A stretch of DNA of 19,292 bases from JBEKJU01 sp050011095 (GCA_050011095.1 JBEKJU010000093.1:1-19292); one strand, 5' to 3'. Counted from the first letter of the stretch, positions 1 to 7,552 are shown. Notes: generated from the sequence alone by a model not told the origin. A program made the numbers and translations.

Positions 1-12
1 CCCGGTCGCCCC

Positions 13-35
13 CTCCGGCAGCAAAGCTGCCGGAG
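13..35. repeat. Perfect 10-bp inverted repeat with AAA loop
   Basis: The arms CTCCGGCAGC and GCTGCCGGAG are exact reverse complements around AAA. No T-run follows on either strand, so a rho-independent terminator is not proven. It may be the 3' hairpin of a gene that lies outside the window. Confidence 0.5.
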
Positions 36-160
36 CCTCCCCTTCATAAAAAGGAAGGAGCGGAGGCGAAAACCCCCAGCCGCTGACGCACTGCCCGGCC
101 CATGGGGCGCTTCCTCGTTTCCGCGCGCCGATTGTGAAGAAGTGCTGGAAATGATTTGGC

Positions 161-189
161 TTGATAAATTTTTCTCCCGGCTTTATACT
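161..189 (+). promoter_or_regulatory. Sigma-70 promoter P1 of rex
   Basis: A -35 TTGATA (161-166) and a -10 TATACT (184-189) are separated by 17 bp. Both are close to consensus and lie in an AT-rich island of otherwise GC-rich DNA. Confidence 0.65.
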
Positions 190-193
190 ATGC

Positions 194-222
194 TTGATAA
201 ATTTTTCTCTTACTTTTATATT
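194..222 (+). promoter_or_regulatory. Sigma-70 promoter P2 of rex
   Basis: A -35 TTGATA (194-199) and a -10 TATATT (217-222) are again separated by 17 bp. Initiation is expected near 229, inside the adjacent palindrome, which would make P2 open to repression. Confidence 0.65.
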
Positions 223-223
223 G

Positions 224-238
224 TGAGACAGTGTCTCA
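224..238. promoter_or_regulatory. 15-bp palindromic operator candidate at P2
   Basis: TGAGACA-G-TGTCTCA is a perfect palindrome over the predicted P2 start site. The left side begins with TTGTGA (221-226), the half-site of known Rex operators, and a second TTGTGAA lies at 132-138. Rex autoregulation is plausible, but the right arm departs from the usual Rex site, so another repressor could bind here. Confidence 0.5.
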
Positions 239-258
239 TAACAATACCGGGTGTAGAA

Positions 259-900
259 ATGGGCAAATATGCAAAGATTCCTGAAGCAACCGTGAGGCGG
301 TTATCGAACTACCTGAAGTGCCTCGAAGACCTGGAGCAGAAGGGGGAGAAGGTCGCATCCAGCGCGCTCATGGCATTGATTTGCAATGTCAACGCCGCTC
401 AGGTACGGAAGGATTTCGCCTACTTCGGCGAGTTTGGGATAAGGGGCATGGGGTACAGCGTAAAGGAGCTGAGATTTCACATAAGGGAGATCCTCGGGAC
501 GAACCGCGAATGGAGAATTGCCGTCGTCGGGGTCGGGAATCTCGGGAGCGCCCTCCTCATGTACAAGGATTTTCTCAAGCAGAGCTACAAGATCGTCGCC
601 GCCTTCGACCAGGAGCCGGTCAAGGTGATAGGCCACATCTCGGAAAAGATGGGGAGGCCCATTGAAATCCTTCACATCGACCGGCTGAAAGAGGTGGTAA
701 ACGCGAGGAATGTCGAGATCGGCGTCATCACCACCCCGCCCTCGGAGGCGCAGAGGGTGGCGAATCTCTTCGTTGAGGCAAACATCAAAGGCATCATGAA
801 TTTCGCCCCCACGCAGATCAGGGTACCGCCGCAGGTGGTGCTACGGAATGTCTTCTTCACGTCTGCCCTTGATAACCTCGTCTACTATCTATCAAACTGA
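259..900 (+). CDS. rex: Redox-sensing transcriptional repressor Rex
   Basis: Rex senses the NADH/NAD+ ratio and represses fermentative and respiratory genes when NADH is low. The protein of 213 residues has the family's usual size. Residues 1-80 form the winged helix, including the characteristic QVRKDFAYFGEFG stretch. A Rossmann NAD(H)-binding domain follows with the glycine motif VGVGNLGSA. The reading frame stays open upstream to 142, but that extension runs through the tandem promoters and is not Rex-like, so the ATG at 259 was chosen. Its ribosome site is weak. A palindrome between promoter and start suggests autoregulation. It stands alone; bioD follows 118 bp later. Confidence 0.93.
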   Translation: MGKYAKIPEATVRRLSNYLKCLEDLEQKGEKVASSALMALICNVNAAQVRKDFAYFGEFGIRGMGYSVKELRFHIREILGTNREWRIAVVGVGNLGSALLMYKDFLKQSYKIVAAFDQEPVKVIGHISEKMGRPIEILHIDRLKEVVNARNVEIGVITTPPSEAQRVANLFVEANIKGIMNFAPTQIRVPPQVVLRNVFFTSALDNLVYYLSN

Positions 901-1018
901 GGCGGCCGTGCACGGGATCGGCCGGAGAGAGCGGGGCCCCGGAAACGATGGCGATTCCCGACCGCGGTTGCGGCCTTGCATGAGCCGGCGCGGTCCCGCC
1001 TTTAGGGGAGTGTGACCA

Positions 1019-1726
1019 ATGACAACCTTTTTTGTAACAGGAACGGACACCGGGATTGGCAAAACAAAGGTCACGAGCGCCCTGTGCGCCTACTTTTCGC
1101 TCAAAAAGGGGCTCGACGTGGGGGTGATGAAGCCCCTTGAGAGCGGCCTCGGCCTCAACCGCAAGGACGCCCTTCCTTATGACGCCATCGCGCTCAAGGA
1201 GGCATCAGGCAGCCAGGATGACCTTTCCCTCATCAATCCGTACGCCTTCGATGCCCCCGTCGCCCCGGAGACCGCCGCGAAGATGGAGCACGTGCAGATC
1301 GATCTGGAAAACCTCGACATGATATACGAGCGATTGAAGGCGGCCCACGATATGCTCTTCGTCGAAGGGGCCGGCGGCGTCCTCGTGCCCATAAAGAAAG
1401 GCTTCTTCTTTTCGGACCTCATGAAGAGGTGGAAAACGACCGCCCTGGTCGTCTCCCGCCTCGGCCTCGGCACCATCAATCATACCCTGCTCACGTGCCG
1501 CTTCCTGAAGAGCGAGCATATCCCAGTGGCCGGGGTGATCCTGAGCGACATCGACGGAAAACACGACCTTGCGACGAAAACGAACAGGGAGATGCTCGCC
1601 CGCTACCTGGACGTCCCCCTTCTGGGCGTCTATCCCCACCTCGAACGGGCTGGGGGGGTAATCGACCGCATGGCCCTCGCCGACATCGCGGAAAAGAACC
1701 TCAACATGACGATGCTGGCCGACTGA
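1019..1726 (+). CDS. bioD: ATP-dependent dethiobiotin synthetase BioD
   Basis: BioD closes the ureido ring of dethiobiotin from 7,8-diaminopelargonic acid, CO2 and ATP in the cytoplasm, the penultimate step of biotin synthesis. The 235 residues match the family length. Visible motifs are the N-terminal P-loop GTDTGIGKT (residues 8-16), the substrate-lysine motif MKPLESG (Lys38) and the EGAGGVLVPI switch region near residue 117. A ribosome site AGGGGAG lies 8 bases before the ATG. No other biotin gene is present in the window, so the rest of the pathway must be elsewhere. Confidence 0.94.
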   Translation: MTTFFVTGTDTGIGKTKVTSALCAYFSLKKGLDVGVMKPLESGLGLNRKDALPYDAIALKEASGSQDDLSLINPYAFDAPVAPETAAKMEHVQIDLENLDMIYERLKAAHDMLFVEGAGGVLVPIKKGFFFSDLMKRWKTTALVVSRLGLGTINHTLLTCRFLKSEHIPVAGVILSDIDGKHDLATKTNREMLARYLDVPLLGVYPHLERAGGVIDRMALADIAEKNLNMTMLAD

Positions 1727-2134
1727 TTACCCGGCCGCGGCCCCGTCCGCCCTTTCCTCCCCCCGCGTTCCCACCCGGCAATTCCGACCGAACATTTATC
1801 CCTCCTGTTTTCGCCCCCTTCAGGGGAACATCAGAAATCCGTGTACCTCACGGTGCGCGTGATCTTCCCTTCTTTGTACCCGTGGCGTCTTGCCTCCGCC
1901 CGACCCGTTCGCTCAGGCGGAGGACGCAGGGGATGATCTATTCCCGTTTCCATATGTCTCTCGGCAGCGTAATGCATGCGGTCCCCCGCTTCCCGCGTTA
2001 TAATAATACTATGCTTCGGGATGCGGCGCGTCGTTGAGCCCGGTCCGAAAAGGGATCCTGCGGGATGCCGCCTGCGCGAATGTCAGGGGCGGAGGCCGCC
2101 CGAAGCGACTACCTTCGAGAGAAAGGGAGGGGGG
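1727..2134. other. Non-coding stretch with a long inverted repeat and a TATAAT box
   Basis: No convincing gene is seen here. An inverted repeat lies at 1885-1927: CCTCCGCC (1893-1900) pairs with GGCGGAGG (1916-1923), and GCGT/ACGC extends the stem beyond a bulge. It could be the end of the bioD transcript. A TATAAT sequence at 1999-2004 in an AT-rich spot could be a -10 box for the downstream truncated ATPase and lipoprotein, but no good -35 precedes it. Confidence 0.5.
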
Positions 2135-2338
2135 ATGCTGCTTATCGAAGATCCGCAAGTGGAACTGGCGGGAAAGCTGCTGTTGAAGGGCATCAACCTT
2201 GAGATCAGGCCGGGTGAGACCCGCATCCTCTTCGGCCCCAATGGTTCGGGCAAGACCTCGCTCCTCATGACCATTATGGGCTATCCCCTGTACGAGGTGA
2301 AGAGGGGAAGGATCAGCTTCAAGGGGAGTAAGGAGTAA
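2135..2338 (+). pseudogene. SufC-like ABC ATPase, truncated after Walker A
   Basis: The 67 codons match the N-terminus of SufC-type ATPases of Fe-S cluster assembly: an opening beta strand, the Walker A motif GPNGSGKTS, then the SufC-like stretch IMGYPLYEVKRG. The frame stops at TAA soon after. The Q-loop, LSGGE signature, Walker B and H-loop are missing, about three quarters of a normal protein of about 250 residues, so it cannot hydrolyse ATP. A strong ribosome site, GGGAGG, precedes the ATG and the N-terminus is intact, which suggests a recent deletion. The BON lipoprotein starts 5 bases after the stop, so the remnant may now act mainly as its translated leader. SufC versus a related ATPase is likely but not certain. 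Confidence 0.75.
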
Positions 2339-2343
2339 CCGCT

Positions 2344-2658
2344 ATGAAAAAGAGGAATGTAATTATCGGCTATCTAGTCCTTCTTATGCTCGTCGCCACC
2401 TTCGTCGCCTGTGCATCGACATCCACACAGGAAGGCACGTGTCAATACGTTGACGATTCGGTCATCACCAGCAAGGTAAAGGCCCTGCTCGCGGAGGATG
2501 ATTTTCTCAAGTCGTTCCAGATCGGCGTCGAGACGTACGAGGGCAGGGTCCAGCTGAGCGGCTTCGTCAATTCTCAACAGGCCGTCGATAAGGCCGGGCA
2601 GATCGCAAGGAGCGTCCATGGAGTCGTGTCCGTAAAGAACAACCTGATCCTGAAGTAG
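2344..2658 (+). CDS. BON-domain lipoprotein
   Basis: A small exported protein of 104 residues. A positively charged start and hydrophobic core end in a lipobox-like VAC with Cys23 as the expected lipidation site. Residues 35-104 form one BON domain (VITSKVKALLAEDDFL, then GRVQLSGFVNS and VHGVVSVKNNL), as in the OsmY/YgaU proteins thought to help envelopes cope with osmotic or membrane stress. A GGAG ribosome site lies inside the tail of the preceding truncated ATPase, so the two are probably co-transcribed and translationally coupled. The partner of the BON domain is unknown. Confidence 0.85.
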   Translation: MKKRNVIIGYLVLLMLVATFVACASTSTQEGTCQYVDDSVITSKVKALLAEDDFLKSFQIGVETYEGRVQLSGFVNSQQAVDKAGQIARSVHGVVSVKNNLILK

Positions 2659-2712
2659 GCTACCGCACAGCCGAAAGCGGGGGTACCATCCCCTGGGTAT
2701 TACCCGCGCCGA

Positions 2713-2759
2713 AGGCGTGGGTGGTTGCCTTTGAATACAACCAGGTATTAGGTGATGGC
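2713..2759. repeat. Dispersed repeat A, copy 1
   Basis: This 47-bp segment matches 18045-18091 in the same orientation at 42 of 47 positions by hand alignment, starting AGGCGTGGGTGG and ending GGTGATGGC. Both copies are intergenic. It is likely a genomic repeat family rather than a gene. Confidence 0.7.
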
Positions 2760-2789
2760 CCGGCCCAACCGAGGCACTTCCGTATTCCT

Positions 2790-2818
2790 TTGCAAGCACG
2801 ATCCGATCAATATACAAT
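2790..2818 (+). promoter_or_regulatory. Sigma-70 promoter giving a leaderless kinase mRNA
   Basis: A -35 TTGCAA (2790-2795) and a -10 TACAAT (2813-2818) are spaced 17 bp apart. The expected start, 7 bases after the -10, is base 2825, exactly the A of the kinase ATG. No Shine-Dalgarno sequence precedes that ATG, which fits a leaderless transcript. Confidence 0.55.
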
Positions 2819-2824
2819 ATACCC

Positions 2825-4351
2825 ATGTCCCTCCCCTCGATTCTGAGGAAACATCAACCGGACATCATCAACGAATGGGTTAGCCGTCTTCACGTATCGG
2901 TGAGTGAACGGTACGGTCAACGGCCCCTCGACGAGCTCTTCGTCACGGTGTCAAAGGCGAACGAGGCGAGCTGTGCGGTCCTTGTCGACGACGACTATTC
3001 CCTGATAAACGCCCACATTGAATGGATCACCAGGCTCCGCCTCGAGGGCGGCTTCTCCCTCTCGGAGGTCCAGACCGCCTACGAACTCTACCGGACAACC
3101 CTCACCCCCATCGTTCTCAAGGAGCTTCGTGGGGACGAACTCTTGAACACCATGGAAAGACTAAACGAGTGTCTCTTCTATACGATCACCAGATTCAGCA
3201 ACTACTTCCAGTCCCTCCACGAGGAGCAGATACGGACTCACGCCGAAAACCTGGAACGGGAGGTGGAGGAAAGGACCAGGGAGCTTGCCGAATCGGAGTC
3301 GAAATACCGCGTCCTTGTGGAAGAGATCAGCGACGGTTACTTCGTCAATCAGAAGGGGCGGATCGTCTTTGCAAATCAGGCGTTTTGCGACCTCCATGGC
3401 TACACGCCCCAGGAGATGGCCGGGATGCCTTACACTGAAACGATCGCCCCCAGGTCGCTCGCCGCGGTCCGAAGGCTCTATGAAAAACGGATGGCGGGCG
3501 AAAACTCGGAAGACCTGTACGCCTACCTGCGCCGCCACAAAAACGGCAAAGCCATCCCAACGGAGAACAAGGTGAAACGCATACTCTATCAGGGCTGTTA
3601 CGCGGTGGCGGGCATTTGCAGGGACATCACGGAACGGATGAAGATAGAGAAACGTATTCGGGAGGCCGAGCGCTTCGCCTACATAGGCAAGTTGACCACA
3701 TCTCTGGCCCACGAGATTAGAAACCCGCTCTGCTCGGTGAAGCTGAACAGCCAAATACTCCTCAAGAACACGAAGTTCAGGGGCAACGACAAGAGGCGCA
3801 TGGAGATCGTGGTGAACGAGATATCGAGACTCGAAAGGATCCTCGACGAAATGCTCGACTTCGCCAAGCCCCTGAATCTCAGGATGCAGAAGGGCTCAAT
3901 TGTGAAGGTGATCGATTCCTGCCTGGAGACGATGGACGCGCGCATCAGGGAAATGGGAATCAGGGTCAAACGGGCATGCTCCAACCACCGTCTCCGCTCT
4001 CTCGTCTTCGATGAGGAGAAAATGGAGCAGGCCATCATCAACGTCCTCATCAATTCCGTCGACGCCCTCGGCCCCGGCGGCACGATAGAGATCGCCACGA
4101 GTGTCGTCGGCGAAAAAGAGAGGAGCCTGAGATTGGAGATCGCCGATGACGGTCCCGGCATCCCGGCTGAAGACCTGCCGTATGTCTTCGACCCCTTCTT
4201 CAGCAGCAAGAAAAAGGGGACGGGCCTCGGCCTCGCCAATGTAAAGAAGATCATGGAGGCCCACGGCGGTCGAGTCGACGTGTCCACGAAAGAGCCGGCG
4301 GGGACGATCATCCGCCTCACCCTGCCGGTGGCAAAGGAGGGGACTTCGTGA
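2825..4351 (+). CDS. PAS-containing sensor histidine kinase (NtrB-like) with RsbRD-like N-terminus
   Basis: A cytoplasmic sensor of 508 residues without membrane segments. Residues 1-130 are helical and resemble the RsbRD N-terminal domain (moderate certainty). A charged coiled coil (about 135-155), a PAS domain (about 158-270) and the kinase core follow. The H-box LAHEIRNPL holds the phospho-accepting His296. The ATPase domain has the N-box (INVLINSVDAL), G1 (DDGPG), F (FDPFF) and G2 (GTGLGL) motifs, so it should be active. Its stop overlaps the regulator's GTG start (GTGA), so the pair is translationally coupled. The signal is unknown; soluble PAS and RsbRD-like domains suggest an internal cue. 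Confidence 0.9.
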   Translation: MSLPSILRKHQPDIINEWVSRLHVSVSERYGQRPLDELFVTVSKANEASCAVLVDDDYSLINAHIEWITRLRLEGGFSLSEVQTAYELYRTTLTPIVLKELRGDELLNTMERLNECLFYTITRFSNYFQSLHEEQIRTHAENLEREVEERTRELAESESKYRVLVEEISDGYFVNQKGRIVFANQAFCDLHGYTPQEMAGMPYTETIAPRSLAAVRRLYEKRMAGENSEDLYAYLRRHKNGKAIPTENKVKRILYQGCYAVAGICRDITERMKIEKRIREAERFAYIGKLTTSLAHEIRNPLCSVKLNSQILLKNTKFRGNDKRRMEIVVNEISRLERILDEMLDFAKPLNLRMQKGSIVKVIDSCLETMDARIREMGIRVKRACSNHRLRSLVFDEEKMEQAIINVLINSVDALGPGGTIEIATSVVGEKERSLRLEIADDGPGIPAEDLPYVFDPFFSSKKKGTGLGLANVKKIMEAHGGRVDVSTKEPAGTIIRLTLPVAKEGTS

Positions 4352-5715
4352 AGAAGGGACGTATTCTCATCATAGACGATGAGAAGGTGATTCTTGAGTC
4401 GCTCGGCATGTTCCTCACGGAGAAAGGCTATGAGATGAGAACCGCAATCTGCATGGCCGAGGGTCTGGAAAAGATCGACGGCTTCAAGCCGGACGCCGTG
4501 ATTCTCGACATACGTCTTCCTGATGGAGACGGCCTCGACCTGCTGAGGGAGCTGAAGAGCAGGCACGACGGAGCGGCGGTGATCATGATTACCGCCTTTC
4601 ACGATATGGACACCACCATCAGGGCCATCAAGCTCGGCGCCATGGAGTACATCACCAAACCGATCGACGCGGATGAGCTGGAAAAGGCCATCCTCAGGGC
4701 CATGCGCGCGACCGGCGCCCCGCCGGAGAGCCGGGTCCCACCTGACCCTGCCGTAGGCTACAGAAAAGGCACGATCGTCGGCAACAGCAAGGAGATAAAG
4801 GAGATCTTCAAGACCATCGGCGCTCTTTCAGAAAACCGCGTCACCGTTCTCATAGAAGGCGAGACGGGGACCGGCAAGGAGCTGATCGCGAGGGCCATCC
4901 ACTGCAACAGCTTTTATAAGGATCACCCCTTTCTGGCCATCAACTGCTCCGCCATAGTCCCGACCCTCCTCGAAAGCGATCTCTTCGGCCACGAAAAAGG
5001 CGCCTTTACCGGTGCCACCGTTCAGAAGAAGGGGAGATTCGAACTCGCGGGCGATGGTACGATCTTTCTCGACGAGGTAGGCGACATGCCCATGGAGCTT
5101 CAGGCAAAACTGCTTCGGTTTCTCCAGGAGAAGGAGTTCGAACGCGTGGGAGGCGAAAAAACCCTGCGCTCCAATGCACGGGTCATCGCCGCCACCAACA
5201 AAGAATTGCGGCAGATGGCCCTGCAGGGTGCGTTCCGGGAAGACCTCTATTACCGGCTCAGCGTGGCCGCCATAAGGGTTCCCCCCTTGAGGGCGCGAAG
5301 GGAGGACATCGGGCTGCTCGTGGCGCATCTCCTGAAGAAAATCAGTTCCGAACTGCACAAGAACATCGGTTCAGTGGAGGAAAAGGCACTCAGGGTGCTG
5401 ATCGGGTACGACTGGCCCGGCAATGTCAGGGAGCTGGAGAACATCCTTACCAGGGCCGCCATCAATACCCAGGGGGATATCATATTTGCGGAGTCTGTGA
5501 TTCCCCTGCTTGCGGGATCGAAGAAACCGGCGGAGAACCAACCGGCTACCGCGACTTCCCGGAGCCTGGCCGAGGTCGAGAGGGATTACATCGTGGCCGT
5601 CCTCGACGAAACGGGAGGCCGCCTCGGGAAGGCGTGCCAAATCCTGGGCATATCACGGCCCACGCTCCGCGAGAAGCTCAAGCAGTATGCCCTCGACCGC
5701 AACTCCATGGGGTGA
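4348..5715 (+). CDS. Sigma-54-dependent response regulator, NtrC family
   Basis: A bacterial enhancer-binding protein of 455 residues with full family architecture. The receiver domain (1-120) has phospho-acceptor Asp54 in VILDIRLPDGDG. The AAA+ domain (about 145-380) has Walker A GETGTGKE (171-178) and the sigma-54-contacting loop GAFTGA (218-223), followed by a Walker B region (TIFLDEVGDM). A Fis-type HTH lies near 415-455. All residues needed to remodel sigma-54 polymerase appear present. The start is GTG, with AAGGAGG 8 bases upstream inside the kinase gene. Its likely target is the -24/-12 promoter at 6236, the only clear one in the window; this is inference from position. Confidence 0.94.
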   Translation: MKKGRILIIDDEKVILESLGMFLTEKGYEMRTAICMAEGLEKIDGFKPDAVILDIRLPDGDGLDLLRELKSRHDGAAVIMITAFHDMDTTIRAIKLGAMEYITKPIDADELEKAILRAMRATGAPPESRVPPDPAVGYRKGTIVGNSKEIKEIFKTIGALSENRVTVLIEGETGTGKELIARAIHCNSFYKDHPFLAINCSAIVPTLLESDLFGHEKGAFTGATVQKKGRFELAGDGTIFLDEVGDMPMELQAKLLRFLQEKEFERVGGEKTLRSNARVIAATNKELRQMALQGAFREDLYYRLSVAAIRVPPLRARREDIGLLVAHLLKKISSELHKNIGSVEEKALRVLIGYDWPGNVRELENILTRAAINTQGDIIFAESVIPLLAGSKKPAENQPATATSRSLAEVERDYIVAVLDETGGRLGKACQILGISRPTLREKLKQYALDRNSMG

Positions 5716-5720
5716 ATGGT

Positions 5721-5737
5721 CCCGCCTACAGGGCGGG
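5721..5737 (+). terminator. Hairpin after the response regulator
   Basis: CCCGCC and GGCGGG pair around a five-base loop directly after the stop codon. No T-run follows, so termination would be weak. The same CCCGCCT core occurs in hairpins at 12661 and 19035, suggesting a short repeat family. Confidence 0.4.
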
Positions 5738-5918
5738 GCATACTCCGTGATGTCGTGAATACCCCTTAAACCGCCTCATGTCCCGGCGAAGGTCCGGCAT
5801 TGACACGTGCGTGCGTCAAGTGCCCGACCCTGCCTTCTCCATCTTCTCCGGAGAGGGGCTCTGGAACCGGCGGCACTCTCCTTGCATTTCACATAAGCCG
5901 GAGCCTTCGACCATACCC

Positions 5919-6119
5919 GTGAAAACACTCAAAGAGATAAGACAGGAACACATTCGAACGGTCCTTGAAGAGAACGGATGGGATATCGAGAAGGCGAGCC
6001 ACATCCTCCAGATACCGGAAAGACGGCTCAGGACGGAGGCGAAAAGGCTCACAAAACCGCCCGGCAAATTGAATGAAAAGGGAGGGCGCTCACGCGGGCC
6101 GAAAGGGGAGGAGAAGTGA
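5919..6119 (+). CDS. Small Fis-type helix-turn-helix protein
   Basis: A short protein whose core (EHIRTVLEENGWDIEKASHI, then LQIPERRLRTEAKRL) matches the Fis-type HTH found at the end of NtrC-family regulators, here free-standing without AAA+ or receiver domains. The GTG at 5919 was chosen because the recognisable domain begins there, giving 66 residues. An ATG at 5778 would add 47 residues with no domain character. Neither start has a clear ribosome site. It could be a DNA-binding accessory factor for the neighbouring promoter or a relic of a duplicated regulator tail. Its stop codon lies inside the candidate enhancer at 6116-6132. Confidence 0.6.
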   Translation: MKTLKEIRQEHIRTVLEENGWDIEKASHILQIPERRLRTEAKRLTKPPGKLNEKGGRSRGPKGEEK

Positions 6120-6132
6120 AAGGAATTTTCAC
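6116..6132. promoter_or_regulatory. Inverted-repeat candidate enhancer (UAS) for the NtrC-type regulator
   Basis: GTGAAA-GGAAT-TTTCAC has perfect 6-bp arms, centred about 138 bp upstream of the start predicted from the sigma-54 promoter. That distance is typical of enhancer-binding protein sites. A weaker dyad (CCTTC/GAAGG, 6145-6162) lies between it and the promoter. Confidence 0.55.
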
Positions 6133-6235
6133 CACAGAAGAAAACCTTCAACACCTCGAAGGGGACCCGACACCCGAACCATGCCGGAGACGGCTTCCCG
6201 CCCCTGTTTGGCGGCCCTTTGCCGGCGCAGCGTCC

Positions 6236-6252
6236 TGGCACACATGTTGCTT
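6236..6252 (+). promoter_or_regulatory. Sigma-54 (-24/-12) promoter of the transport operon
   Basis: TGGCAC-ACATG-TTGCTT matches the sigma-54 consensus at every conserved position, with GG (6237-6238) and GC (6249-6250) separated by 10 bases. Transcription should start near 6262, about 31 bases before the binding-protein ATG. A GAFTGA-bearing activator is encoded just upstream. Confidence 0.88.
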
Positions 6253-6292
6253 TTGAAAAACAAACATGAGCCCATGCCAACGGGGGTGCGAT

Positions 6293-7552
6293 ATGGGAAG
6301 GAGTGTGTGCATTGTTGCTATGGCCTTATGCCTGACTCTTGGCCTGGCCTTTTCGGCCGGGGCTGCCGAGAAACCGATCGTCATCGGCGCTCCCCTCGCG
6401 ACGGCCTTTCTCTACGGTTGGGATGCGGAGAGAGGCATGAAGCTTGCCGTCGACGAGATCAACGCCGCGGGCGGGGTAAACGTGGCGGGGAAGAAGCGCC
6501 CCTTCAAGGTCGAGGTGATCGATACCCGTGACCTGGAGCCGGGCGTACCCGTGAGCGATGCCCTCCTGGCCCTGGAAAAGCTCATCCTCGAAAAGAAAGC
6601 CGATTTTATCATCGGCGGACCCGTCCGTTCGGAGGCTGCTCTCGCCGCCATGGACCTCCTCAACAGATACAAGAAGGTGAGCATCCTCACCACCGGGGTC
6701 CTCACCCCGGCCTACACGAAAAAGGTGGAGGAGAACTACAACAAGTACAAGTACTGCTTCAGGAACACGAGTCACGTGGGGGTGATGATAGGTGAACTCG
6801 TCACGCTCCTCGAAGGCATGAGAAAGTCCTTCAATTTCAACAAGGCCTGCATCATGGTTCAGGATGTGGCTCACGCGCGCGGCGGGGGGCAAACCATGCA
6901 GAAGGCCCTCACCGCGAAGGGATGGACCGTCCTCGACATGAAGGTATACCCCACCGGCACAACCGACTACTCCGTGGGACTCATGGACGCGGGCAGGAAG
7001 GGCGCTCAGGTCCTCTTTCTCTGGATGGACATGCCGGAGAGCGCCATACTCCTGAAGCAGTGGAGCGACCTGCAACTCAAATCGATCCCCCTTGGGTTCG
7101 TCAACGCGGCTGAGCAGCCCGGCTTCTGGAAGGCGACGGCGGGCAAAGGAGAGTACTTGATTGTCGACCTTGTCAACGGGGGCAACGCCCGGGCAAGGAT
7201 CACGCCGTGGACCATGAAATTCGTCGACGCCTACAAGAAGAAGTGGGGTCTTGAACCGGAAGGTTACGGGACCTCGTCGAGCTACATGGCCGTCTATCAA
7301 CTGAAAGATGCCATCGAAAAAGCGGGCAGCGTTGACACGGACAAGGTCATCACCGGTCTGGAGGGCAGCGACATAATGGGCGTCTACGGCAGAATGCGCT
7401 TCGACAAGAAGTCACATCAGATCATCCCATCCATGGACCCGAAGGAAGGGGCCGTCACAGGCATCATCCAGTGGCAGGCGGGGAAAAGGGTCCAGATTTT
7501 CCCTCCCAAGGTTGCGGAAGGGAAAATCATGAGGCCACCCTGGATGAAGTAG
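6293..7552 (+). CDS. ABC transporter periplasmic substrate-binding protein (Peripla_BP_6 / Liv-type)
   Basis: The solute receptor of the transporter encoded downstream, 419 residues from the ATG at 6293. That start gives a textbook signal peptide: a charged tip, hydrophobic core to residue 20 and cleavage near FSAGA-AEK. An in-frame ATG at 6266 has no ribosome site and would spoil it. The mature protein shows the type I binding fold of branched-chain amino acid receptors: IVIGAPLATAFLYGWDAERG, LAVDEINAAGG, then the second lobe from about residue 140 (YCFRNTSHVGVM). Members also bind amides, urea or aromatic acids, and sequence alone does not reveal the ligand. The acyl-CoA ligase gene at the operon end points to a carboxylic acid, possibly aromatic. 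Confidence 0.9.
   Translation: MGRSVCIVAMALCLTLGLAFSAGAAEKPIVIGAPLATAFLYGWDAERGMKLAVDEINAAGGVNVAGKKRPFKVEVIDTRDLEPGVPVSDALLALEKLILEKKADFIIGGPVRSEAALAAMDLLNRYKKVSILTTGVLTPAYTKKVEENYNKYKYCFRNTSHVGVMIGELVTLLEGMRKSFNFNKACIMVQDVAHARGGGQTMQKALTAKGWTVLDMKVYPTGTTDYSVGLMDAGRKGAQVLFLWMDMPESAILLKQWSDLQLKSIPLGFVNAAEQPGFWKATAGKGEYLIVDLVNGGNARARITPWTMKFVDAYKKKWGLEPEGYGTSSSYMAVYQLKDAIEKAGSVDTDKVITGLEGSDIMGVYGRMRFDKKSHQIIPSMDPKEGAVTGIIQWQAGKRVQIFPPKVAEGKIMRPPWMK

Larger units (their letters stand above)
159..225 (+). repeat. 33-bp tandem duplication carrying two promoters
   Basis: An 18-base block, GCTTGATAAATTTTTCTC, occurs at 159-176 and again at 192-209, a period of 33 bp. Similarity continues into the -10 regions (TTTATACTATG and TTTATATTGTG). 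Each unit holds a complete -35/-10 pair, so the duplication created tandem promoters. Confidence 0.8.

Noticed and set aside
142..258. N-terminal extension of Rex by 39 residues
   Set aside because: The segment runs through two promoters and a duplication and is not Rex-like; the ATG at 259 gives the family length.
6326..7300. Long minus-strand frame of 324 codons
   Set aside because: It is antisense to the periplasmic binding protein, and its sequence is His/Asp/Gly-rich without family features.
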